Source: JACDAV01 sp036556145 (lineage in GTDB: Bacteria > Chloroflexota > Limnocylindria > Limnocylindrales > CSP1-4). From it: 40,678 nt of DNA. A program made the position numbers and the translations under genes. Location: the NCBI GenBank assembly GCA_036556145.1, contig DATBKB010000010.1:1-40678 (forward strand). Direction: 5' to 3'. Positions 32,984 to 40,678 of the stretch are shown one piece after another. The notes under the pieces were generated by a model. That model did no database searches and was not told the origin of the DNA. It saw only the letters and a list, made by a program, of their open reading frames with translations. Numbering within the stretch: position 1 is the stretch's first letter; every line of letters begins with the position of its first letter.

Positions 32984-33880
32984 GTGCCGGTCGCCGTCAT
33001 CGCGCTCGACTTCGACCCCGTCGTCCGCGTCGCCGACCGGTCGGTCCGGCTCGAGTCGATCGTCATCGCCGCGGGCGTCCTCGTCGCGCTGCTCCTCGCC
33101 GCCCGCCTCGCGGCGCGCGCCGCCGCGGACGGCGGCGTCACCCTCCGTCCCGACGACCTGCTCTACCTCGCGCTGTCCGCCGTTCCGGGCGCGGTCGTGG
33201 GTGGGCGGGTCGGCTACGGCCTCGTCCATCTCGACTACTACGCCGCGCACCCGGGCGCGCTGCTCGACCCGGGCCAGGGCGGGCTCCAGCTCGGGCTCGG
33301 CATCGTGGGGGGCGCCCTGACCGTCGCGGCAACCGCGCGGCTGCTCGGTGAGCCGGTCGGGCGCTGGCTCGACCTCGCGGCGCTTCCGGCCCTGCTCGCG
33401 ATCGCCGCCGGCAAGGTCGGCGCCGCCCTCGGCGGGACGGGCCAGGGGATCCCCGCCGACCTGCCCTGGGCGACCGCCTACGTCGGGCCGGGCCCGTGGG
33501 GCTCGCTCGGCCCCGCGATCGCGTCGCATCCGAGCCAGCTGTACGAGGCCGCGGCCACCGCGGCCCTCCTGGGCGCGCTGGCGGTGCCGGCTGTCCGTGC
33601 CCGCATCGCCGGCGACGGCTCCCTCATCCTCGTCGCGCTGGCCGGCTGGTCGGCCGTACGGATCGTCGTCGGCGTGACGTTCCGCGAGTCGCCGGCATTC
33701 GGCCCGCTGCGGACCGATCAGCTGATCGCGATCGGCATCCTCGCGGCCTCGCTTGGGCTCCTCGCCGTTCGTCGCGCGCGCCGGGAAGCGCCCGTCGGGA
33801 GGCGGGAGGATTCCGCTCGAGGGAGTATCGTGGGCGACCCGGGCACGCCGGCGCCCGGCTCGACGACGACGGAAGGGTGA
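32984..33880 (+). CDS. Lgt-like membrane protein lacking the catalytic signature
   Basis: A 298-residue multi-pass membrane protein with the overall Lgt layout: a Gly-rich membrane turn (GGRVGYGLVHLDYY), LGIVGGALTV and HPSQLYEAAATAALLGAL, which matches HPLFLYES of Lgt. At the signature the sequence is AAGKVGAALGG: Arg becomes Lys144 and the Asn becomes Ala147. It is therefore unlikely to be a normal diacylglyceryl transferase. It may act on another substrate or be a non-catalytic paralogue. The intact lgt is at 16208-17074. The GTG start is set by the leaderless box. The dehydrogenase gene follows 8 bases downstream. Confidence 0.75.
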   Translation: MPVAVIALDFDPVVRVADRSVRLESIVIAAGVLVALLLAARLAARAAADGGVTLRPDDLLYLALSAVPGAVVGGRVGYGLVHLDYYAAHPGALLDPGQGGLQLGLGIVGGALTVAATARLLGEPVGRWLDLAALPALLAIAAGKVGAALGGTGQGIPADLPWATAYVGPGPWGSLGPAIASHPSQLYEAAATAALLGALAVPAVRARIAGDGSLILVALAGWSAVRIVVGVTFRESPAFGPLRTDQLIAIGILAASLGLLAVRRARREAPVGRREDSARGSIVGDPGTPAPGSTTTEG

Positions 33881-33888
33881 GGTCGGAG

Positions 33889-35430
<1,542 letters not shown>

Positions 35431-35445
35431 GCGCGGCCGCGGGGT

Positions 35446-35459
35446 CTGCCGGGCGGCAG
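35446..35459 (+). terminator. Weak hairpin after mmsA
   Basis: CTGCC-GGGC-GGCAG starts 15 bases after the stop codon. It lacks a T-run and is short. Confidence 0.25.
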
Positions 35460-35475
35460 GTCCAGGCGCGCCCAG

Positions 35476-35550
35476 CGCGAGGCACCCTAACGCCGCGCAC
35501 CTTAACGCCGCGCACCCAAACGCCGCGCACCCTATCGCCGCGCACCCTAA
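35476..35550. repeat. Five-unit tandem repeat, 15-bp period
   Basis: Five consecutive 15-base units of CGCCGCGCACCCTAA with small changes (CGCGAGGCACCCTAA, CGCCGCGCACCTTAA, CGCCGCGCACCCAAA, CGCCGCGCACCCTAT, CGCCGCGCACCCTAA). It lies in the noncoding gap after mmsA. No coding frame through it looks real. Confidence 0.9.
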
Positions 35551-35730
35551 CGCTCGCCTTAGCGTCCCCATACCTGCTGTACGCACACAGGGTGGTCCTA
35601 ACGCCATCGCTGAGCACCTTGAGAAGCAGCCGATCCCACCCATGCATGCCAAGCGGCCTTTGGGGCGATAAGCGGATGGCGACCTTCGGCTAATCGCCCG
35701 ACAAGCGCTCGCAGCAAGCATGGGTGCGCT
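35551..35730 (+). other. Upstream region of the XRE gene
   Basis: No gene is seen. It is less GC-rich than the rest of the window. It holds a near-perfect hairpin: GGGCGATAAGC (35663-35673) with GGCTAATCGCCC (35688-35699), 10 of 11 pairs, about 30 bases before the next ATG. This could be an operator or a translation-controlling hairpin. Confidence 0.45.
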
Positions 35731-36480
35731 ATGTCGCGTCTCAAGCGGCCCGAGCTCCTCGCCGAAGCCGCCCGCCGCAACGCCGAGCTCATGGCTCGAC
35801 TCGGACGCGAGCTTCGGGGTTCGCGGCTTCGGCGGCGGCGGACCCAGGCCCAGGTTGGCGCGATCGTCGGGGTGGCTCAGTCGACGATCAGTCGGATGGA
35901 GCGCGGTCGCGGTGGGAGCCTGTCAATGGACGTCTGGCAGCGCAGCTTCACGGCCGTCGACCGCGAGCTCGCGATCGTGCCCAACCGAGACGCTCTCGAG
36001 GAGCCGTCGGACGCCGGCCACCTCGCCATGCAGGAGCTGGTGTTGCGGCTGGGCCGGCGAGCGGGCTACCAGGGCTCCTTCGAGCTGCCGACCCGTCCCG
36101 CCGATCCGCGCCGCTCGGCCGACGTCTGCCTGCGAAGCGACACGCAACGCCTGCTGATCCTCGTCGAGGTGTGGAACACCTTTGGCGACATCGGCGCGGC
36201 GGTCCGATCGACGAATCGCAAGCTGGCCGAGGCCGAGGCGCTCGCCGTCGCCATCGGGGGCGAGAAGCCATATCACGTCAGCGGGTGCTGGGTCGTACGT
36301 CCGACCCGGCGCAATCGCGATCTGGTCGCGCGCTACCCAGAGTTGTTCGCGGCGCGTTTCCCGGGCTCGTCGGCGAAGTGGGTCCGGGCGATCGTGGACG
36401 CTGATGAACCGCCAAGCGCCGCGGGATTGCTCTGGACGGACGACGCGCTCACCCGGCTGGTCGCCTGGCGCCGCCGTTGA
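35731..36480 (+). CDS. XRE-family DNA-binding protein with possible nuclease-like C-terminal domain
   Basis: A 249-residue protein. Residues about 22-70 form an XRE helix-turn-helix (RLRRRRTQAQVGAIVGVAQSTISRMERGRGG). The C-terminal ~150 residues hold RSADVCLRSDTQRLLILVEVWNTFGDIG followed by a helix with Arg and Lys (STNRKLAEAEALA), spaced like a PD-(D/E)xK fold with Trp in place of the usual Lys. A binding-only role is possible. It is a single gene with its own region upstream, and a repeat array and hairpin precede it. The next gene converges on it, their ends 2 bases apart. I cannot name a target. Confidence 0.7.
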   Translation: MSRLKRPELLAEAARRNAELMARLGRELRGSRLRRRRTQAQVGAIVGVAQSTISRMERGRGGSLSMDVWQRSFTAVDRELAIVPNRDALEEPSDAGHLAMQELVLRLGRRAGYQGSFELPTRPADPRRSADVCLRSDTQRLLILVEVWNTFGDIGAAVRSTNRKLAEAEALAVAIGGEKPYHVSGCWVVRPTRRNRDLVARYPELFAARFPGSSAKWVRAIVDADEPPSAAGLLWTDDALTRLVAWRRR

Positions 36481-36482
36481 GC

Positions 36483-37766
36483 TCAGCCGGCGGCGAGGCT
36501 CTGCTGGGGATCGTCGGGGCGTGTCGGCTTGACCGGCGCGTGGCCGTTGCCGTTCGACTGAGCCGCCCGGGACTCGGGGGGCAAGGGGCGGACCCGGAGC
36601 GCGAGCGGCACGGGCGCGAGGCGAAGCCACGGATCGCAGACGGCCTTCGCCCGCTCGGTGAGGGCGTTGGCGCCCTCGACGTCGGCGTGGACGACGAGCC
36701 GCAGCCGGCCCTGCCCGAGGTCGGTCACGTGGTCGCCGGACCGGAGCGTCGCCCGTAGCGCCTCGCCGTACGCAGCGGCGAACTTCGTCGCGCCCTCGCG
36801 ACCGACGGTCTGGCGGAGATCGTCGAACCCGCCGAGCGCGGCCATGAGGACGATCGGCTCGCCCTCGGTGCCGGCCCGCTGACGGCGAGCGCGGCGGCGC
36901 GGCCGGTGGGCCGAGGCCGTCCCGGTCGGGGCGGGCTCGCCGAGGAAGGCTTCGATGGCCCGCTCCGTCCGCCCGCGGTCCTCATCGCCGTGCTCCGGAA
37001 GCACGAACCGGCGGGCGCGGCCGCCGCCCTTCGACGCAGACCGTCCGTGGCCATTGGCTCCACGGGAGCGCTTCGCGTACCCGGGCTCTGCCGGCCCCGG
37101 CGGCTCGAGCGCAGGAAGCGTTTCGATCGACTCGGCCGGCTCGGCTGACGTCGCGGCGGGCGTGGCATCGCCGACGGGCTCCGTCGGTGCGGCCGGCTCC
37201 GCGTCCGCGGGCGCCACGGCCGGTTCGCTCACCGGCTCGGTCGCGACGGAGGCGAACGGTGCGGGCGGTCGGAGCGCGGGGAGCGGCCACGCGTCGGCCC
37301 GGACTGATTCGGCCCGGACGGGCTCGACGCGCAGTGGCGCGGCGCGCAGCGGCGTCGCCACGGGCCAGGCGTCGGGGCGATGGGGCGGCACGACCGGAGC
37401 CTGCTCGGCCGCGCGCAACGCGGGGGCCGACGGCCAGACCTGCTGGCGGCCGGACGGCGTGCCGGCGAGTGGCAGCGGGCGCGCGGCGGGCGGCCGATGC
37501 GCGGGCGCCGCGGAGCGGCGCGTCGAGAACCGGATCGGCTCGGTGGCTGCCGGCGGGACGGGAATCGTCCTCTCGCGGATGGGCAGGACAGAATCCTTCG
37601 GTAGCACCGAGACAGGCGCCGGGGACGCGGCCGGCAGGACGTCGCCGAACCTCGGTCGAGCGGACCTCGACACGGCCCGCCAGCGGACGATGCCCGCGCC
37701 GGCAAGGAGGGCGAGGTTCAGGAGGACGGCGACGAGGACGAGGATGAGCAGGACGTCGCGAGGCAT
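36483..37766 (-). CDS. Membrane-anchored protein with degenerate GGDEF-like domain
   Basis: A 427-residue protein. A single N-terminal membrane segment (VLLILVLVAVLLNLALLAGAGIV, residues about 5-27) is followed by a ~240-residue Pro/Ala-rich linker. The C-terminal part (IVLMAALGGFDDLRQTVGREGATKFAAAYGEALRATLRSGDHVTDLGQGRLRLVVHADVEGANALTERAKAVCD) has the helix and strand pattern of a GGDEF domain, but the GGDEF loop reads LGQGRLRL, so it cannot be an active diguanylate cyclase. It may bind a partner or a nucleotide. The ATG is at 37764-37766. A TAGAAT box about 65 bases upstream could be its -10. Confidence 0.7.
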   Translation of the reverse strand: MPRDVLLILVLVAVLLNLALLAGAGIVRWRAVSRSARPRFGDVLPAASPAPVSVLPKDSVLPIRERTIPVPPAATEPIRFSTRRSAAPAHRPPAARPLPLAGTPSGRQQVWPSAPALRAAEQAPVVPPHRPDAWPVATPLRAAPLRVEPVRAESVRADAWPLPALRPPAPFASVATEPVSEPAVAPADAEPAAPTEPVGDATPAATSAEPAESIETLPALEPPGPAEPGYAKRSRGANGHGRSASKGGGRARRFVLPEHGDEDRGRTERAIEAFLGEPAPTGTASAHRPRRRARRQRAGTEGEPIVLMAALGGFDDLRQTVGREGATKFAAAYGEALRATLRSGDHVTDLGQGRLRLVVHADVEGANALTERAKAVCDPWLRLAPVPLALRVRPLPPESRAAQSNGNGHAPVKPTRPDDPQQSLAAG

Positions 37767-37830
37767 GCGTCTCCAGGTCCCGGGAGGCGGCTGGGAGACC
37801 GACCGCGACGGACCGCGATTCGGTCCTCTG

Positions 37831-37836
37831 ATTCTA
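37831..37836 (-). promoter_or_regulatory. Candidate -10 box of the GGDEF-like gene
   Basis: TAGAAT on the minus strand, about 65 bases before the ATG. It follows a hairpin that may end transcription of the hydantoinase gene. Confidence 0.4.
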
Positions 37837-37843
37837 GTCCCTT

Positions 37844-37860
37844 CGGACGGTCGCCGTCCG
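37844..37860 (-). terminator. Hairpin between the hydantoinase and GGDEF-like genes
   Basis: A perfect 7-bp stem (CGGACGG, loop TCG, CCGTCCG on the plus strand) 19 bases beyond the hydantoinase stop. There is no T-run. Confidence 0.4.
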
Positions 37861-37878
37861 GGAGTTGATACGAAATCG

Positions 37879-39276
37879 TCAGCTCTTTCGGGCGAAGTCG
37901 GCGGTCCCACGTTTGACGAACTTGCCGTGGCCCTTGCGGCCGGTGAAGGTGCCGTCGCGGACGACGACGCTGCCGCGGGACAGGACGACGTCCGACCCAC
38001 CCTGGACCTTGCGACCCTCGTAGCAGGAGTAGTCGACGTCCATGTGGTGGGTCTTCGCGGAGATCGTCCGCTTCCGCTTCGGGTCGTAGACGACGAGGTC
38101 GGCGTCGGACCCGATCGCCACCGCGCCCTTCTGCGGGTACATCCCGAAGAGCTTCGCCGGCGCCGTGGAGATGACCTCGACCCAGCGCTCCCGCGAGATC
38201 CGCCCGCCGACGACGCCGCCGTCGTGGAGGAGGTCGACGCGATCCTCGACCCCGGGCAGGCCGTTCGGCACCTTCCGGAAATCGCCCTTGCCGAGCGTCT
38301 TCTGGCTCTCGAAGTCGAACGGGCAGTGGTCGGTCGAGACGACCTGGAGGTCGTCCTTGACGAGCCCCGTCCAGAGCTCGGCCTGGTGATCCTTCGGCCG
38401 CAGCGGCGGCGAGCAGACGAACTTCGCGCCCTCGAACCCGTTGCCCAGGTCGTCGAGCGAGAGGAAGAGGTACTGCGGGCACGTCTCGGCGAAGGCCATC
38501 GCGCCGCGATCGCGGGCGGACCGAACCGCGTCGAGGGCGTCGCGGGCGGACAGGTGGACGATGTAGACGGGGACGCCGGCCGCCTCGGCGAGGCGGATGA
38601 CCCGGTTCGTCGCCTCGCCCTCGAAGATCGGGTAGCGGGCGACGCCGTGGTAGTACGGGTCGGTCTTGCCGTCCGCGACGAGGTCGGCGGCGACAACGTC
38701 GATCGCCATCCCGTTCTCGGCGTGCATCATGATCAGCCCGCCGTTCTTCGCGGTCTGCTGCATCGCCCGGAATACGGCTCCGTCGTCGCTGTAGAACACG
38801 CCGGGGTAGGCGGTGAAGAGCTTGAAGTCCGGCACGCCCTCGGCGACGAGCTTGTCCATCTCGGCGAGGGTGGAGTCGTTGACGTCGCTCATGATCATGT
38901 GGAAGCCGTAGTCGGCGACGGCGTTCCCCTCGGCCTTCTTGTGCCAGGCATCGAGGCCCTCGCGCAGGGACTTCCCCTTCGACTGGACGGCGAAGTCGAC
39001 GATCGTCGTCGTCCCGCCGAACGCCGCGGCTCGCGTGCCGGACTCGAACGTGTCCTTGGCGAACGTGCCGCCGAAGGGCAGCTCCATGTGGGTGTGGACG
39101 TCGATCGCGCCCGGGATGACCCACTTGCCCTTCGCGTCGATCGTCTCGTCGGCGGTGACCCCAGAGCCCGCCAGCCCCCGGCCGATCTGGGCGATCCGCT
39201 CGCCGTCGACGAGGACGTCGGCGTCGTAGGAGGCCTCGGCCGTGACGACCGTGCCGTTGCTGATCAGCGTGCGCAT
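37879..39276 (-). CDS. Dihydropyrimidinase / D-hydantoinase
   Basis: A 465-residue amidohydrolase that opens dihydropyrimidine or hydantoin rings. The binuclear metal site is complete: HxH in DVHTHMELPFGG, the carboxylated Lys152 in DFKLFTAYPG, His in MHAENG, His in IVHLSARDAL and Asp in STDHCPFD. The conserved SPPLRPK block is also present. The ATG at 39274-39276 has a GGAGGAGG ribosome binding site. It is close to an LLM oxidoreductase on the same strand. Substrate range (uracil/thymine products, hydantoins or another cyclic amide) cannot be set from sequence. Confidence 0.93.
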   Translation of the reverse strand: MRTLISNGTVVTAEASYDADVLVDGERIAQIGRGLAGSGVTADETIDAKGKWVIPGAIDVHTHMELPFGGTFAKDTFESGTRAAAFGGTTTIVDFAVQSKGKSLREGLDAWHKKAEGNAVADYGFHMIMSDVNDSTLAEMDKLVAEGVPDFKLFTAYPGVFYSDDGAVFRAMQQTAKNGGLIMMHAENGMAIDVVAADLVADGKTDPYYHGVARYPIFEGEATNRVIRLAEAAGVPVYIVHLSARDALDAVRSARDRGAMAFAETCPQYLFLSLDDLGNGFEGAKFVCSPPLRPKDHQAELWTGLVKDDLQVVSTDHCPFDFESQKTLGKGDFRKVPNGLPGVEDRVDLLHDGGVVGGRISRERWVEVISTAPAKLFGMYPQKGAVAIGSDADLVVYDPKRKRTISAKTHHMDVDYSCYEGRKVQGGSDVVLSRGSVVVRDGTFTGRKGHGKFVKRGTADFARKS

Positions 39277-39334
39277 CCGCTCCTCCTCCGGGCCGGTCCT
39301 CCCGCCGGCCACCGTCGGAGGATAGCGAATGGGT

Positions 39335-39649
39335 CTAGCGGTGGACCGTCCGCCGGCTGCGGACGCGCCGGTACCAGCCGAAGCCGACGGCGACCGCGGC
39401 CCCGAGCAGGATCGCCCCCACGATCTTGAACGGGTCGCCGACGAGGGCGAAGCCGGCGTCGAGCCAGGACTCGAGGTCCGGGTAGACGACCAGGGCCCGC
39501 TGGGCCATCGGCACCCCCACGGTGACGACGAGGATGGCGATCGCCGCCAGCACGAGCAGGTTGAGGAGGCGGCGGAGGCGCCGGTTCCGGCGCACGGCCT
39601 TGCCGTCCATGTCCCAGAACGGGTCGCGGCCACGGGAGAACAGGGGCAT
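39335..39649 (-). CDS. Small two-pass membrane protein
   Basis: A 104-residue protein with two hydrophobic segments (LLNLLVLAAIAILVVTVGVPMA and FKIVGAILLGAAVAVGFGWY) and Arg-rich ends (RRNRRLRRL, RRVRSRRTVHR). The family is not recognised. The ATG at 39647-39649 is preferred to a GTG 9 bases upstream because AGGAG lies 8 bases before it. It is encoded between the hydantoinase and the LLM gene, on the same strand. Confidence 0.65.
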   Translation of the reverse strand: MPLFSRGRDPFWDMDGKAVRRNRRLRRLLNLLVLAAIAILVVTVGVPMAQRALVVYPDLESWLDAGFALVGDPFKIVGAILLGAAVAVGFGWYRRVRSRRTVHR

Positions 39650-39757
39650 CCGGCGCACTCCTGCGAAGGGCGAACGGCCGGAGTGTCGCCGGGCAAGCGG
39701 GCCTGCGCCAGTCCGACTTCCGGGCTAGTACCTCGGGGCCGGAGGGCTCGGCAGAGG

Positions 39758-40678
39758 TCAGGTCCGGGCGGCCGCGACGTCCCGGAGGGCGGGGATGACC
39801 TCCCGGCCGTAGGTCTCGAGGACCGACTCCTCGTCGCCGTTCATCAGGTAGATGTTGAACTGGTCGACGCCCGCCTCGGCCAGCGTCCGGAGCTTCGCGA
39901 CGTGGTCGTCGACCGAGCCGAGGACGCAGAACCGGTCGGTTACCTCGTCGCCGACGAACGCCGCGTTCGTCGAGCCGACCTCGGCGTGGTGGTGGTAGTC
40001 GTAGCCCGTTCGGTCCTGGATGTAGCCGGTCAGGGCGGGCGGCAGATGCTCGCGCGGGTACTTCGTCACGAGGTCGACGACGTGATTGCTCACGAGAGCC
40101 GGGAACCAGCGGGTCCGCTCGCGGCACGTCTCGAGGTCGCCGATGTGCGCCGGCGCCGCTGCCTGGATCCGGATCGACGACGGATCGCGGCCGGCTTTGC
40201 CCGCCGCCTCGCGAGCCTGACCGGCGAACCAGCGGATGAGGTCGGGGTCGGCGAGCTGGAGGATGACGCCGTCGGCGATGCGGCCGGTCATCGCCAGGGC
40301 GATCGGCCCGTAGCCCGCCACCCAGACCGGCAGCGTCCAGCCTTGGGTCCACGGGAAGTGGAGCTCGGTGCCCTCGTACTCGATCCGCTCCCCGGCGACG
40401 AGGGCGCGGATGACCCGGATCGCCTCCTCCGTGTGTGCCATCGTGATGGGCGGCTTGCCGAGCACGCGCCGGGCGGAGTCCCCCCGGCCGATGCCCAGGT
40501 CCATCCGCCCGCCACTGATCTCGTCGAGGGTCGCCAGGACGGACGCGGTCACCGTCGGCTCTCGGGTGCCCGGGTTGGTGACGCAGGTCCCGAGTCGCAT
40601 CCGCTCGGTGGCGCCGGCCATCAGCGTCAGGAGGGGATACGGATCCCGCCACAGGACGTGGCTGTCGAACAGCCACCC
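39758..40678 (-). CDS. LLM-class flavin/F420-dependent oxidoreductase, N-terminus cut
   Basis: The visible 306 residues run off the right edge, with the frame open from 40678. It is a luciferase-like monooxygenase-fold protein, of the branch that uses F420 or FMN. DEISGGRMDLGIGRGDS is the typical LLM motif. PVWVAGYGPIALAMTGRIADGVIL and LGSVDDHVAKLRTLAEAGVDQFNIYL are the barrel blocks. Relatives near mer (methylene-tetrahydromethanopterin reductase) show this pattern. It is two genes upstream of the hydantoinase on the same strand, so the two may work on the same compound. Cofactor and substrate are inference. Confidence 0.88.
   Translation of the reverse strand, partial: GWLFDSHVLWRDPYPLLTLMAGATERMRLGTCVTNPGTREPTVTASVLATLDEISGGRMDLGIGRGDSARRVLGKPPITMAHTEEAIRVIRALVAGERIEYEGTELHFPWTQGWTLPVWVAGYGPIALAMTGRIADGVILQLADPDLIRWFAGQAREAAGKAGRDPSSIRIQAAAPAHIGDLETCRERTRWFPALVSNHVVDLVTKYPREHLPPALTGYIQDRTGYDYHHHAEVGSTNAAFVGDEVTDRFCVLGSVDDHVAKLRTLAEAGVDQFNIYLMNGDEESVLETYGREVIPALRDVAAART

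Noticed and set aside
35476..35550. CRISPR array or telomere-like CCCTAA repeat
   Set aside because: Units are directly adjacent with no spacers and are only 15 bases; the CCCTAA part is one piece of a GC-rich unit.

Overview
The window is chromosomal DNA of a GC-rich bacterium. It resembles Chloroflexota of the Limnocylindria/Ellin6529 type, or less likely a deep-branching actinobacterium. The pointers are dense GC-rich coding with NNC/NNG codons, an F420-type luciferase-like oxidoreductase, a SARP/BTAD regulator, a ferritin-VIT1 fusion, and many genes whose -10 box sits only 6-9 bases before the start codon (leaderless transcripts). The taxonomic call is inference. I found no tRNA, rRNA, CRISPR array, insertion sequence or prophage.

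Left part (1-7.6 kb): the end of a phosphotriesterase-like gene, a convergent OsmC peroxiredoxin, a YcaQ/AlkZ-type DNA glycosylase, and three small membrane-protein genes. A Suf iron-sulfur operon follows: sufB interrupted in frame by a full intein with a LAGLIDADG endonuclease, then sufD and a Rieske ferredoxin. Its promoter is near consensus and carries a palindrome over the -10.

Middle left (7.6-16.1 kb): a minus-strand operon with stop/start overlaps (ornithine cyclodeaminase-like, penicillin acylase, sarcosine oxidase-like). It is divergent from a ferritin-VIT1 iron/manganese transporter, a small membrane protein, a cupin, an ECF sigma factor and its zinc-finger anti-sigma factor.

Middle (16.1-24.2 kb): lgt and a PlsC-type acyltransferase. 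Then come two transsulfuration genes (cystathionine beta-synthase; cystathionine gamma-lyase/synthase) with a divergent ArsR regulator between them, followed by PEP carboxykinase and malate dehydrogenase.

Right (24.2-40.7 kb): two large secreted S8 proteases. Each is preceded by the same promoter and a similar structured leader of about 152 nt, and each is followed by a nearly identical terminator. Downstream are a SARP regulator, an Lgt-like paralogue without the catalytic signature, methylmalonate-semialdehyde dehydrogenase, a 15-bp repeat array, an XRE protein with a possible nuclease-like domain, a degenerate GGDEF membrane protein, a dihydropyrimidinase/hydantoinase, a small membrane protein and an LLM oxidoreductase cut by the window edge. 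The dihydropyrimidinase and the semialdehyde dehydrogenase could both serve reductive pyrimidine or hydantoin breakdown.

The most unusual items are the SufB intein together with an AT-rich codon patch at a second likely SufB intein site, the shared structured leaders of the two S8 proteases (one with an overlapping upstream ORF), the recurrent leaderless promoters, and the acylase/oxidase/cyclodeaminase operon.
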